A DNA stretch of 64,000 bases. It comes from Trichosporon coremiiforme. Taxonomy: Eukaryota > Basidiomycota > Tremellomycetes > Trichosporonales > Trichosporonaceae. Positions 34,954 to 48,227 of this stretch are shown here, piece by piece. Below the pieces are notes generated by a model. The model was given only the letters and a program-made list of their open reading frames with translations. It was not told where the DNA came from and made no database searches. A program made the position numbers and the translations under genes. Each line of letters starts with the position of its first letter. Positions within the stretch are counted from its first letter, which is position 1. The stretch covers positions 372,001-436,000 of the forward strand of contig BCJJ01000006.1 of NCBI GenBank assembly GCA_039545355.1, in the 5' to 3' direction.

Positions 34954-37900
34954 ATGCCGGCGCGCGACCCCGCAGCCGCGCCGCACATCCCCCCGCCCTT
35001 CTCCACCACACCGCCCGGTCCCGGCCTGCCCACGCATTACTCCAGTGCTTCTGGTTCCGGGCGCGCGCGCTCCGGCAGTTCAGCCGGAGCAGGCATGTAC
35101 CGCGAGCTAAGCACGTCGCCGACAACGTCGAACCGCCGCACGAGCGCAACCCTCGGCATCGGTCTCCCGAATCCGGACCAGCGCGCGCGCCGAGTCAGCC
35201 ACGGAGGCGACTCGCGCGTGAGCCGCTTGTTCCGCCGTTTGTCGGCCACGTCGGACCACTCCGATGGAGCCCACGGACACCACCCACACGCGCACAACGG
35301 CATCGATCCCGTCACGGGCGTCGTCGAAGATGCCATCTGCGAGAGCGAGTTTGAGCGCGGGGACGACGCGCTGGACGAGTGCGTTTCCACAGGCTTCATC
35401 ACCCCAAGCTCCGGCTACAAGAGCAGGCTTCCTTGTCACATGAGCTCGCAACGGCCAAGTCGAGGGGGGCGAGGTCGGGAGAGATCTTCGCTTCTACGCT
35501 TCCCTCCTCTTCACAAGCTCGCATTCCGTTGTTCTAGGGCGTAGCTCGCGCAGACGCTTGTCGCTACGTCGCAATGCACAGCAGGTGGAGAGATCGGCTT
35601 GTTGTGCGTCTAGACTCTTGGCCTGTGTGAAGCGGCCGCACGAGTCTTGCGGGCACAGCTCACTCCAAAACACATCTTGATCACGCACTCCCACGCCCAT
35701 TACGACTCTATAAAAAGTTGGAAGGCAGCTGACCATGCGCAGGACCGCGGTAAGCACGACCTCGCGCGCCATTCGCGACTCGACACACCGCCTGGCGTCT
35801 ATGTCCGTTCAGAACAACGGGTATATGAGTTCTGGCTTCCAGCTCGACCACCGACCACACCATCCCAGCCCGCTCACGAGCTACATCGGCTCGACAGTCG
35901 ACTTACACGGCACCTCGCCCTCATCGTCGCGGCACTTTAAGGACCCCGAGTCGCCCAATTCCGGTCCGTCTGGCCTCTCGGTGCTTATGGAGCGCGGCCG
36001 CGCCGGCCTCGGAACATCACAGCGATCACAGGACAGCGAAGACTCTGGCGACACAACGCCGCACGCCCGGCCCCGCGAACTCTCCCCCGATATCGACCCG
36101 CGCGTGGCCCAGCTCGACTACCGCGCCTCCCACCTCGCCGAAGTACAGGAAGTCAACGAGGAGATCGAAGACGACATGGGCAACTCGTCCGAGTTCAGGC
36201 AGTACCTCGAGGCCGCGGCCGCGCGGCCGCCAAACGAGCAGACACCCCTGCTTGCAGACAGGAAGCAGGGTTGGAGGGCACGCACCGCGGTTGATTTCCA
36301 GGTCGCCCGAAACCGCTTCTCCAAGATCACACTCACGGAGGCCGTCCGCCTCTGTATCACCGAACCCTTCCACTGCCTCCCCGCCGTCATCCTTGGCGTC
36401 CTTCTGAACGTCCTCGACGGCGTGTCGTACGGCATGATCCTTTTCCCGACCTCGCCCTTCTTCCCCGGCTTCTCCTCCCTCGGCATCTCGATGTACTTCA
36501 TGTCGTGAGTTGAAGGCCACCCGGCATCTGCTAACTCCTTCCAGGTGCATTGTGTCTCAGCTCATATTCTCGGCCGGTGGCAGCATCTTCGGCGGTGGGA
36601 ACGGTGCGATGATGATCGAGTCGATCCCGTTCTTCCACATCATTGTGAACCTGATCGTGGCTGAGATCGGGGACGACGCAAATTCGATCGTCGCGACGAC
36701 CATGGCCGCGTTCGCGTTCAGCTCGATCCTGACCGGCCTCGTCTTCTTCCTCCTCGGCGCATGCCGTCTGGGCTCGCTCATCGGCTACTTTCCCCGGCAC
36801 ATCCTCGTCGGGTGCATCGGGGGCGTCGGTGTGTTCCTGATCCTGACGGGGTTCCAGGTCGCGATGCGCCTGCCCGAGGATGGGTTTGAGCTGAACCTCG
36901 ACTCGCTCAAACTGCTCTTCTCGTCGGTGCACACGTTCGCGCTGTGGGCGATCCCCGTCGCGCTCGCGATCTTGCTCCGCGTCATCACGCACCACGTCCA
37001 CCACCAGCTCGTGTTCCCCGTGTACTTCTTCGTGCTCCCGCTCATCTTCTACGTCATCGTCGCGATCGGGCCATGGAGCTTAGACGACCTCCGCCATGCC
37101 AAGTGGATCTTTGAGGTCGACCCCGACCCCAAGCCCTGGTATGAGTTCTACACGTACTTCAGCATCAAGAATATCAACTGGGAGGCGTTCTGGGGCGTCA
37201 TGCCGACGCAGCTCGCGCTCGTCTTCTTCGGCATTCTCCACGTGCCCCTCAACATCCCCGCCCTCGGCGTGTCGCTGTGCGAAGACAATGTCGACCTCGA
37301 CCGCGAGCTCGTCGCCCACGGTTTCTCCAACCTCGCCGCGGGCCTGACGGGAACCGTTCCCAATTACCTCGCCTACGTAAACTCTGTCCTCTGTGAGTTT
37401 TGACATTCAGGCCGCCAAGCTAACCCCAGTCTATCGTGTCGGAGGCGGCTCGCGTCTGTCTGGCTTCATGCTCGCGCTTGCGACCAGCGGCATCATGTTT
37501 ATGGGACCTGGTGCCATCGCCTATCTCCGTGAGCTAGGCATACAGGGGAGTGTAGCTAACGTACAGCCGTATCTGTCGTCGCCGCGCTCATCTTCGTGCT
37601 CAGCTTTGACCTGGTGATCGAGGCCGTGTGGGACACGCGCCACCGCGTGAACAGGATGGAGTACATCACAATCTGGGTCATCATCATCGGCATGACGGTG
37701 TTCGACTTTGTCATCGGCCTTTTCATCGGAATCATCCTCGCTTGCGTTTTCTTCGTGGTGCAGAGCTCTCGTCGCCGTCCGATCCGCACCGTCTTCAGCG
37801 GCGCAACTGCCAAGTCGACTGTGCGCCGGCCCGCGGCTCAGCGCGCGTTCATCCAGATGGTCGGCTCACAGACGTACGTCATGAAGCTGCAGGGATTCTT

Positions 37901-38945
37901 GTTCTTCGGCACGATCGCAGTGGTCGAGGACGAGATCCGGAAGCTGCTTGACTTAGCGATGTGGGAGAACAACCCGATCCGATTCCTGATCATCGACTTT
38001 GCGCTCGTCGGCGGGCTCGATTTCTCCTCCGCTGAGGCGTTCGTGCGTATCCAGCGTCTGCTCGCGGCCAAGGACGTGCTCCTGATCCTGTGTGGTGCCG
38101 AGCCTCATGGCCTCGTAGGCACCGCTCTCCGCGCGGTAGATCTCTGGGCAGACGAGGACGGGAGCCAGGTCGAGGTGTTCCGAACGCTGAACGACGCGCT
38201 CGAGTGGACCGAGAACGCGTATCTGACGGCGTTTTACGACAACAAGGCGCGGCAGCGGCCATCGCTGCAACCGACCGAGGCGCGGGGCATCGACCTGCCC
38301 AAGATGGCAAAGGTGCCGTTCAGCCTGGCGGAGAGCTTCCAGAACTCGCCGCGGCGCACCCTCCTCGCCCGCGCGGGAGACGAGAACCTCCACTCTGGCT
38401 TCGTGACGTACGGCTCGACTTTGGCCCCGCCTCCGCAATCCCCCAGGACCTCTCCCTCTGTCGAGGAGCACGACCATCAGCCCCGACCCTTCGGGCAACC
38501 GCTCCAGATCCTCCTCCAAACCCTGGGATCGTACACGGACGCCGGCCCCGAATTCTTCCAGTCTGTCGCGCCGTACTTTGCCCAAGTCGTCGTCGAGACA
38601 GGACACGTGCTCTGGCGCCAAGGCTCAGCCAGTGACGGCCTGTACCTCATCGAATCTGGCTCGCTGCGCGCGACCTACGCCTTCGACGAACACGCCGAGG
38701 CAATCCACGAGACCATGGTCGCGGGCACGGTTGCCGGCGACTTGTCAGCGCTGAGCGAGACGCCGAGGAACGCGACAGTCGTGGCGGAGAGGGACTGTGT
38801 GCTGTGGAAGCTGACGCCGGAGGCGCTGGAGCGCATGCAGCGGGAGAAGGCTGAGGATGCGAATCGGCTCACGAAGGTGGTGCTCAAGGGCGCGGTCGAG
38901 GAGGTCGATGTACTCTCTGCGCACCTTATTGCGGTCCTGTCGTAG
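34954..38945 (+). CDS. SulP/SLC26-family transporter with STAS and cyclic-nucleotide-binding domains (VSB1-like)
   Basis: A 1170-residue membrane protein. Order: a long Ser-rich cytosolic N-terminus (about 1-325); a SulP transmembrane domain starting near LTEAVRLCITEPFHCLPAVIL and including FPRHILVGCIGGVGVF and VPNYLAYVNSVL; a STAS domain (about 800-900, IRFLIIDFALVGGLDFSSAEAF); and a C-terminal cNMP-binding-like domain (about 1030-1140, GHVLWRQGSASDGLYLIESGSLRATY, GDLSALSETPRNATVVAERD). This architecture matches yeast YGR125W/Vsb1, a vacuolar protein linked to basic amino-acid storage, rather than plasma-membrane sulfate permeases. Introns: 35379-35742 (364 nt, donor GTGCGT), 36505-36544, 37393-37429 and 37529-37566. 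The first join gives LDE-TAVSTTS and is the least certain. The Arg usually contacting phosphate in true cNMP sites appears as PRNAT, so binding is plausible but unproven. Confidence 0.88.
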
Positions 38946-39604
38946 ACTAGGGGAGGAGGAAGGGCCCGTGGAGATAGCTCCGGGTACAAAATGTCAATTA
39001 ATGTTTGTTGTCGATGCATAGTGTCATAGGTTTGCACTCGCGAGCAGAGACGTACTGACTGCGCGGGTCTGTGCGAGAAATCCTGCACCTCGCCCATCTC
39101 TCATAGTGTAACTGTACACAACCTGAGCCTGTTAACTGATCCTCACGTCCCATCGCGCAGCCTTCTTCGACACCGGTACCCAGACCGGTAGCGAACATGG
39201 GACCGCTACGAGCTTGCCCCACTGAGGAGCCCCTGGTACAACTGCCCATGATGACGCAGTCAGACTTGTCGTCGTGACATCATCCGTGCACAGATTCCTC
39301 TCCCCCAGTCCCATGCCACCAGGTCCCCTGCCAGCATTCTTCACTCACACTTCCATGGCGACTTGCCTCAACCGGTCCTTGCTTCAGCCCATGAGGGCCG
39401 CCCTCCGCCGCTAGCGCTCACTGGCGATTCATGCAGCTTGGAATCAGGCATCTCGGCTCCGCAACACTGGAGCACAGTGTTTAGCTGTGCCCCGAAAGAA
39501 TCGCCCTTAATCAGTCCGAACAAGTCCGAACAACGTTGAGCCGAAGTTGAAGATTCCTGCTCGCGAATCTCCACGGCCCGCTTTGTGCCGAACCCGTCGT
39601 CGGA

Positions 39605-40163
39605 ATGGCCGACATAGTCGAGCATGTCCGCTACGACCCCAGCAAGTCCACCTCGACGTCTTCTCACGCCGTCGTTGGCAGTCTCATCTCCGCCGCGAGA
39701 GATGCCTTCAGGCAGGATCTGCTCGACTGGTCTCCGCGCCTCGAGCTCGCCGTGTACGCGTGTGACGTGCAGGCGTCCTCTGACGTGCTGGGCAAAGTTT
39801 GTGCCGTGCTGGACAGGAGAAGGGGCAAGATCACGAGTGAGGAGATGGAGTCCGGCACTGACTTTTTCACGATTCGCACTGAAATGCCTGTCATTGAGAG
39901 TTTCGGATTCGTCTACGAGATCCGTAAGAAGACTTCGGGAGCTGCCCAGCCGCAGCTCATTTTCGTGGGTTTCTGCGAGATTCTTGGCATCGACCCCTTC
40001 TGGGTCCCCGCCACTCAGGAGGAACTCGAGGATCTTGGCGAGATTGCGGACCGCGAGAACCCCCGCCCTCACTTACATGGAGCAGGTTAGGCGCAGGAAG
40101 GGTCTCGAGGTTAGGAACAGGCTGGTCGTTAGCGCTGAAAAGCAGAGGACGCTTAAGCGTTAG
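39605..40163 (+). pseudogene. Orphan C-terminal fragment of EFL1/Ria1 (elongation factor-like GTPase) with a frameshift
   Basis: EFL1 is a large cytosolic GTPase that releases Tif6/eIF6 from 60S subunits. Only its C-terminal part is here. The fragment is about 185 codons with FLDW-like QDLLDWSPRLELAVYACDVQ, VLDRRRGKITSEEM, VIESFGFVYEIRKKTSGAAQPQLIF, and DPFWVPATQEELEDLGE. The GTPase domain and roughly 800 residues are absent, and the space upstream is taken by the transporter gene. The first frame stops after HLHGAG. The family-typical ending (TYMEQVRRRKGLEV through EKQRTLKR) continues in the next frame. The switch lies at a run of five C at 40060-40064, where four would keep the frame. It is most simply a degenerating partial duplicate, but a sequencing error in the homopolymer could hide an intact short gene. 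The conserved motifs imply fairly recent origin or selection. Confidence 0.8.
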
Positions 40164-40296
40164 AACGTCAATAGATCAATCAGCATGCACTTTGTACTCT
40201 TGGGATGGGGACTGTTGCACTGTATGCATTTTGACTTCTAACACTTGGACTCTTACGTCCCTCAAGCACGCCCCCCAAACCTGCGGCGCACGACGC

Positions 40297-42150
40297 TTAC
40301 TGGGCAAGACCCTTGGCGACTTCGACGAGCGTGCGCACACCGAAACCAGTGCCCTCGGTCGAGGTGTAGTCATGCGGCTTGCCAAAGTTGCCCGACGGGC
40401 CGGCAATGTCGAGGTGGCCCCAGTTGCCCTTCTTGCCGGCGAACTGCTGCAGCTGGGGGTGTTAGCTAAATTCGGAACGCGATGAAGCTGAGTCTGCAAA
40501 CCTCGCACGAGTTGCGAGTCATCTGGCTGGACTTGCACGCCTCACTGCGCTCGGCGTGGTGGGTGTACTCACGAAGATTCCCGCCTTCAGCATACCGCCC
40601 CAGGGGACGGAGCCGATGTTGTCGAGGTCGGCCGTGGTCGACTTGATGTCCTCGAGCATCTCGTCGGGGAAGGGCATGGCCCAGAACTGCTCGCCGGAGC
40701 GGGCCGAGGCGGCGCGGACAGCCTCAATCGCCTTGTCGTCGCCCATGAGGCCGGCGGTGCGGGTGCCGAGGGCGGCCATCTGGGCGCCAGTCAGGGTAGC
40801 AATGTCGAGGAGGAGGTCGGGGTCCTGCTCCTCGGTGCCGTAGCCGGTCTCCTTGGATTGGGCGACAGCGAGACCGTCAGCGAGGACGAGACGGCCCTCG
40901 GCGTCTGTGTTCAGGATCTGGACGGTCGTGCCCGTGCGCTGCGTGATGACGTCGCCGTTCTTGAGCGCAGAGCCAGAGGGCATGTTCTCGGCGAGACAGA
41001 GGAAGCCGGTGACGCGGACGGGGAGCTTGAGCTCAGCGGCACAGAGCACGGCGTGGAGGGTCGCGGCGGCACCGCCCATGTCGCCCTTCATTTCGTGCAT
41101 GCCCTTCGAGGGCTTGAGCGAGATACCGCCAGAGTCGAAGGTGATGCCCTTGCCGACAATGGAGAGCTGCTTGCTGGCGCCGGAGGGGGCGTACGAGATC
41201 TTGACGAGGCGCGGAGTGTGTTGGCTGCCCTGGCAAACACCGAGGATGCCTCCCATGCGCTCGTCCTTGAGCTTCTTCTCGTCCCAGACCTCGACGGTGA
41301 CGTTGTCTAAACCCTTGGCGGCCTTCTGCGCCTGCTCGGCAAAGGTGGCGGGGTAGAGGAAGTTGGGGGGCGTGTTGACGAGGTCACGGGCGCGCTTGGT
41401 GTGGCGGGCCGCGATCTCGGCGCGACGGACAGCGTCCTCGTCCGCGGTCACGATCTGGATGCTCTGGACGCCCTCAGACTTCTCAGTCTTGTACTGGTTC
41501 CAGGTGTAGGCACCGAGCGAGGCACCCTCAGCGACGGCAGCGACGGCCTCGGGGGTCTCGGCGGGAAAGATGACGGCGATGTTCTTAAGCTCGGCGGCGC
41601 CGGCGGCACGGACAGCGACACCAGCCGCGCGACGGAGGGTCTCGGGCTTGAAGCCGTCTTCGGGCTGCTCGCCAAGGCCGACGAAGAGGAGGACCGCGGC
41701 GGGGTCGTTCTCGCCGCCGGGAACGACGACGGTCGACTGCGCCTTGCCCTTGAAGCCGAGCTTCTTCAGCTGCTGGACAGTCTTGGTGTTGACGCTGTCG
41801 ACGTTGCCGACGAGCTCGGGCGAGCCTTCGGAGCCGGCAACGGCGACAATCGCGGCGTCAACGCCAGAGAGCTGGCCGGGCGCAGCGGCGGTAACCTTCA
41901 CGTCGGGGGTCTGGGGGATAGAGGCCTGTGCGGTGTGAGATGAGGCCCTCGACCAGGTCATGCGGGGCGCGGCGGGGACAGTAGTAGTAGTGCGGGGACG
42001 CGCATCGCTTCGGACGGCAGAGGGAAGGCGCTTGCCGGCGGCTGACGAGAACAGAGCGCGGGACGCCGCCGCAGAAGACGTCGCGATGCGCGTCCGGCTC
42101 GGGGCGGCGATGGAGTTGGAGCACGCGAGACGGAAAAGGGGACGTACCAT
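40297..42150 (-). CDS. Leucine aminopeptidase, M17 family
   Basis: A 577-residue metallo-aminopeptidase that removes N-terminal residues from peptides. The C-terminal catalytic domain has the metal- and substrate-binding segments GKGITFDSGGISLKPSKGM and the M17 signature NTDAEGRLVLADGL, plus DIATLTGAQ. The N-terminal macro-like regulatory domain precedes it. The first 60 residues are Arg/Ser/Ala-rich with no acidic residues until about residue 50 (MVRPLFRLACSNS), consistent with mitochondrial import. One intron, 40453-40572, joins AGIF to LQQFAGKKGNWGHLDIAG, and the last exon ends in VAKGLAQ. Most M17 enzymes form hexamers with two zinc ions per subunit. The fungal orthologue is well conserved and the identification is firm. 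Confidence 0.94.
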
Positions 42151-45100
42151 GTTCTTCTTCCTGTGGATGGGTAAGAGTCCAGTGGAGAAGAACAGCTTGG
42201 AAGGTGGACACTACCTTGTATTCGGCTTCGTGCGACAATGCTCGCTGTCGCACCCACTGCCCATGTGCGACCGTGTGGGCCCCCGGGCCAAGTCACGTGG
42301 TTCCCTGTCAGCAAGCGCTTTTTATAGGTCTCCTTTCGCACGGAACCTGCCGTATGCGGCGTCTACCCCGGTACTTGTCACGCACAGCGTACTCATGCTC
42401 GGTCATGCATGCGGCGAGCTGGACGGCAGTCAGTGATGTGGGGTCAGTGGTGATTGTTGTCGGCGCAGATGGCAAAACACGTCAACAGGGCGGTGGTTAG
42501 TGCTCAGAGTGCTGGAATCAAGTCTGGCGCACCGGGCGTCAGTTGGCGGCGTGTCCAGAAGCAACTTTGGGGGCGTGAGGCGTCTGGGCACCGGAGCAAC
42601 GTATAGCGAGGCGAGCGGGTTGCTTCGACGGCCCACACTTTTTGCGCTCTTTTCATCGGGTGAAGGAACTGGAGCCCGAAGTCCGAGGACCAGGACCAGG
42701 GGAGCCGGTACGTAACAGCTTCGTCGAGAGGAACAGCTGTGCGCCGATCCATCGCCGGAGGGAGAGTTGGTGCGCAGTGGGAGGAGGGTTAAAGTGTGGC
42801 GCTGCAGATTGTCGCTACGCGGGATAGGCTTATGCCCACGCTCTCAACACAGTGACGACTTCTGGGTCCAACTTCTGGTCCGTTGTGTCCTGGAGGCGCT
42901 CCTAGAATACCGGTGTGCGTACTCGTAGTGTGCCCGCTGCCCGCGTCGCGCTTGGTGCCCGAGACCGACGTGACCCGCGACCCTTTTGCCCAGAAACTAC
43001 CGCGCCCGAGCGCGTGCGCGCGAACGAAAAGCGGCGCCGTAAGCCAGCGGTAAGCAGACTTTGGCTTCGGATGAGTGATCTGCGGGCTTGCTGGGGCAGG
43101 ACTTCTAAATAGCGCTGGTAGTGCGTAAGCAGCGAGTGCAATTGAGAGGCTGGGAGTTGTCCTGGCCCAAGTGATCGTCTCGACGTCAGAATCCTTGCTG
43201 GCGGATATCCATGGTTCCGCCAAGCTCAAACCCCCGAGGTTCATCGTCGCTTCCAATTCCCCGGCCCTGCTAGCGCTGCTCTCCAGGCCGAGGGTGATCT
43301 TTAGCGCTACTGGAAATGCAGTGAATGCAGGATAAACTTGCGCGGTTGGTTTAAGCATTTCGGGGTTGACGAGCACCCCGAAAGGATCAACAGGGATTGA
43401 CAGGAATTGAAGGTTGTCGTCGCAAGCTTCGTTTGACCCAGGGTGTCGGGCACGTCGTACTCTAGAAGGGCGCTGCATGAGTCACTAGCGCAGTGTCCGA
43501 GCTCAACGCATGAGTCGTAAGCTAAACGACAAGCCTATAAGTCCGAAATCAAAGTGAATACTTCGTCCGTGAATGGTCAATGGGCGAAGCTGTGTTGCAA
43601 GCGAGGCAATCACGACATACTACTCTCTCTGCGCGCTGCGCTTTCACCGACGACTTCTCCGAGACTTTAGGAGTATTCCAACGCCCGCTGCTCCGTGCCC
43701 GGCCCGGTGCGTGCAGCGATGGGGGCCGTCGACGACGCTCATCGACATTTGTTGGTACAGTGAGTGCTGACGCGAAGCGGCGACTGTCAGCAAGTGTCAG
43801 CAGTGGGTCAGTGGAGCGGAGAGTGGGACGCCGTGCGTCTAGATCAACTACCAGTGTCTGCAGGCAAACGTTCCTCATGACGTGCTGCGGACGCCCGGCC
43901 CCAGGCTAGTGGAAGCTCGGTGCGTTCTCGTTCGGGGAACAGTGGAAGCGTGGAATCTGGGCATCATCACACATCAGTAATTTCCCCGGATGGCGGATGC
44001 CGTGCTAAAGAACAGGAATGGTAGCACTGCAGGAACGTCAGCAAGTAGGAGCGACAGCGATGGCCGGAACGATCCCCGGAACGAACACGGGAGAGCGATG
44101 GCAGACAGGTCCACAGAACGAAATGCGGAAACGAACTCGCGGGTATGACAGTCAAGGCACTTCCTCACCGGCGATCGTTTATTGCGATTAACCATGAAAA
44201 AGACTCGCCAAGGTTAGGTTCCGAGCTTGAACTCTGCAGGAGGATTACTGATTGCTCTCGCGTGTGCATACAGGGAAGATGCACAGCGAGCCGCGCGCGG
44301 ACGTGTGATGACGGCATCGCGCGTATTAGTGCGAGCGGCTTTGGCGGATCCACCGGCTCGGCTCGAGCCTGCGCGGAGGCCATCCTGGGCATCCGTCAAT
44401 TACGATTGCTATTACACTTCGGTGATGGGGGCTAAGACCACATTGTCCTTACGCGGTGTACAGGTTGCGACTGGTAATATCTGTCCCAGGAATCTCATTA
44501 GGTTTTCATTACTGCACCGAACTCTGCTTTGTCCTCCCTAACCAAAGACCCTTGGTCAATGCTCTCGCTTGCATTCTTGATGTGCATCGGTGCATCGCGT
44601 GGTGCACTGAATATCTGCAACATGGTGCATACGAGCTTAAGAGGCGGTAAGCTCGTCTTAGCGCAACGAACCACAGGTAGAAGCGTGCATGAATGCGCCT
44701 CGTGATCGTCGCTTGTGCCATGAATGACGGTCCACATGTCAACAAAGTCAATGGGAGAGTGCGGGGTAATCGTGCGAATTCCTTCATTAAGCACGCATTC
44801 GTTCATTAGGGGAGGCGTTGCGGAGCCCGGGAGACAGAGAGGCGGACGGGCGTAGAGCGAACGCCTCTGCATCCGCTGCGCCGGATGGCGGATCATGGCG
44901 GAGATGACGAGTGGGCTTGCGCCCACTGATCCACTGATCCAGCGGCGCATGCTGGCGCGCTGGCCCCGCGAAATGGACAAGCCACACGGAGCGACGCGTT
45001 GGGCGTTTCGGGCTAGACTGATCGACTGGCATGGACAGTCCCGAGTCCGACGAATGGGCCGACAGCCGACAGACGCCAGCCCCGAAGGTGCAAGCCCCGA

Positions 45101-48100
45101 CGCCAACGCTATCGTCGCCACATAGCGCGCATCACACAGATGGATCACATTGCGCCAACGATGCGGAGCACTCAAACACCACTCGAGATAGATCTGGAGG
45201 AAGCGAGGAGGCTGGTTCGGCGGCGTCAGAGAACGCCAACGCCGCCATCTCAGCAGTTCTTCGCGCCGGCACTCTGGCGTGCGCCAGGTTGATCGTCGTT
45301 TGTCGCCACAAACCAATCTGCTAGTGTGTATGCATGAGCCTAACGCTGCATTAGCGCGGTACCGCCGATTCTACGAGTTTTGCGGCTGAGCCGAAACTGC
45401 GGACTGCTCATTGACAGCGCAAACGCATTTCGTAAGCGGCGCCGGATAGTCTGAAGGGTAGGTCAGTAGGTTGGGTCGGGCGATGTGGGCGTGTGCGGGG
45501 GCGATGCGTCCGGCGTCTCCGTCATCCATCGCATCTAGGAGCCAGGTGTGCCTACCAGGGCCCAGCACCGCTGCGAGATCTGGTCAAATGTCATTGGACG
45601 GCAGGGTGCAGAGGGCGGAGACGGGGGCGCTCAATCTCGGTTCTCGTAATACGCTTGCCGTTGAACCGTCGTATCGCTCTGGGTACCCCTGTACCGCGCT
45701 CCATCATACCAGTCGCGGAAAATGTGCCTGCGGCTGCACGGCTGCCCTCGCGGCATGCTTCGTTCGTGGACCAGCGGATTGAGTTGGCATGCGTTCCTGC
45801 GGATGAGCACAGTGGGCCTTACGGGCCGCTGATTCGTTCCCGCCTCCCTCACCTTGCCACTTCGACCTTGGGCACGCTTACGTGCTCCCAGCCCAAGGCT
45901 GGTGACACTCGCATGCACGACTTCAGCAGACGAGAGCACCTCGGAGCCGCCCGTGCACGTCGGTTCAATCGAGTTCAAACCTGTCCAAACCTGTCCCAGG
46001 TGCGAGAAAGGGGCCAAGACATATCAGCGGCGCAGTGCAATTCATTAGATTGGCGCAGGTGTGGCGTTCAAAACGGTCAGGACGTCTGCGGATTACGGCA
46101 ATACATCTTGCATCCGATCCGGTATCGGTCGTGCAGAAGGATACGACCAGTTGCGACCGGCTCAGGAACTGCGCTGTCCCTGCAGACGTTGTGTCGGTCA
46201 GGAGATCGAGAGCTCGTGAATGAGATTGGGCTCAGATTGGGGGGTGGAGTCCGGTATACAGGAATAGCAAGCAGGCCGTGCAGGATTCGGAGTGCAGGAG
46301 CTCACACAGGAGTCTGCGTGCAGGAGCGTGTCCTGGAGAGTGCCAGGAGATTGCAGGAGCAAAGCAGAGACACCGAATCGGTGCTGCCAATTACTGCTTG
46401 TGCAAGTGACGGAGCACTCTCCACCAGGCATGCATGGGCATGGGCGCGAGACAACAGGAACGGCGTTCAGGAACGAGGGCGGCATTCATCACCGATTCCA
46501 GGTATCCTTGTGTCCTGGTCGTTTCCCTCAAGTGAGCCTGAATTTGCTGTGAGTCACTCCGAGATCTGACTGACCCGGTGTCGTAGTGTCGCTCGTGACT
46601 CCCACTCCCACACGGCCGTACCCATGACGCTCCACTTTGTCCGTCCGTGATGTCAACGTTATTGTTCTGGCCAAACCTTGGACTGTGCATAGTCGCAGCT
46701 GAGATCTGATGAGATCTGGCATCTCACCTCGGTCTACCGCTCCATGCATAGATTTGCCAGAACACACAAGCAGTGGGCATAGGGGGCCGCGGGCGAAACT
46801 TCCCCCAATGACTCCGACAGTGTAGGTCGCCGAGTCCGAGTACGGGCTGCAGCCGGGCCACCAGCAGCAGGGTCTGGGCCGTCTCTGCTCCGGTCTCGGC
46901 GTCTGTTATCTTGACCCGGTGTTGCATTAGCGAAGCGAATGGGAGGCGAGGAGTGCGTCCATGGCTGAGGGGTGAGGTGAGCTCCGAGAAAAATTATGAA
47001 AAATAACCGACCAATCGGCTGGCCGAGCCATCAGTTGCCTTGGGCCGTGAGCTGGTTGCTGGAATCGATGGAATCGGCCGGCGCCCGGTCGACTCCTGAG
47101 CATTGGCTGGCCCACAGCAGCGGAGACGCAGAGCGAACGCGGAAGGCCACGAGGCTGTATTACAGCGTACAGCATGGCAGGAGCATTGCAGCAAAGGGCC
47201 GGGGATTCCGGTGGAGAGGGCCATGTGCCTGAGTCAGCGACTGTTTTCCCTATTGTGCACCGTTCCTGGTGCTTGGGTCGTCTGTCAGCCTTGCTTATTT
47301 CTTGGCCCTTGGCAGGGATTCCGACCCACTCCAGTTGTTGGCCGTTCGGATGCCCACATCACCTCCTCGCCGACTCTTTCGCTCTCCTCCGAAATACTGC
47401 ACCCAGTAGCATCTGCGTCCGAAGCCCACCACGCCAGAGCAAACGCCGCACATTCGAGGGTTGCTGCCATGTCTCGCAGAAAACTTTCCCCCCTTTCACA
47501 AGACAAAGTCGACACAGTGGTGCGGCAGCTTTCCCTCCGAGATCTCATGAACGCCACAGTGTGCCACCCTCCTCTTTGCCCTGCACACTTATGAGCTGTA
47601 AGGTACCAAAGTACAGAACAGGCGACCAGACCGAGGTATGCCATTCCATCGCGGAGCCGGTCGGCATTGGGCTGGCGTAGTCGTCAGCGCGTCAGCGCGC
47701 GAGCGCGGGCACTCAACGACGGGTTAAGCGGCGAGCACGTCAGCTATTGGTGCAGCTGGCGCATCGATTGCGAGCGCGGAGGCATGGAAGCACTACTGCT
47801 TGACTGTTGTTCGCCGCTCCAGGCGAGCTGGCTGACGAGGATGGACTATGTCGCTAACGTCAGAGTGCATGCTGCGATTGCTGGAACTAGACTGGAAAGA
47901 GGGCTGGACGTGTAAGACATAAAGCAAGTTAAGACAGCTAGGTACAGCTAGGTACGGCTAGTATTGCGCGTGTGCTGGTCAGAATGCACCCAAACGCTGT
48001 CCACGGCGCAGAGCCCAGACTGAGAGAAGTGGAACAAGGCTAGCTTTCATGCTGCACACTTCACGTTCCACCAGGTGCGCCAGCGTGCCAATGTGCCGCT

Positions 48101-48183
48101 GGCTGCGTGCCTGTGCGCACAGGCAGGTACGAGAGTAGCGGCCGGCACATTATTGGATCGGGCCGATGCCGTTTCTGTCACCT

Positions 48184-48227
48184 GCTGCTGGATGCTGGAT
48201 GCTGGATGCTGGATGTTGAATGCTGGA
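48184..48227. repeat. 7-bp tandem repeat (ATGCTGG)
   Basis: About five to six copies of a 7-bp unit, the last ones imperfect, within the gene-poor interval. Too short to suggest a function. Confidence 0.7.

Noticed and set aside
39368..40072. 234-codon minus-strand frame opposite the EFL1 fragment
   Set aside because: It is the antisense shadow of the conserved EFL1 sequence and has no motif of its own.
42789..43478. 229-codon ATG-initiated frame on the minus strand upstream of the aminopeptidase
   Set aside because: No recognisable domain, no typical leader or intron signals, and an irregular composition. Conservation data would be needed to keep it.
45493..46569. 358-codon open frame on the plus strand in the gene-poor interval
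   Set aside because: It opens with a GTG; the first ATG is near 45916. The product is Arg/Cys/Ser-rich without motifs, hydrophobic cores or splice partners. It is longer than expected by chance but looks non-coding.
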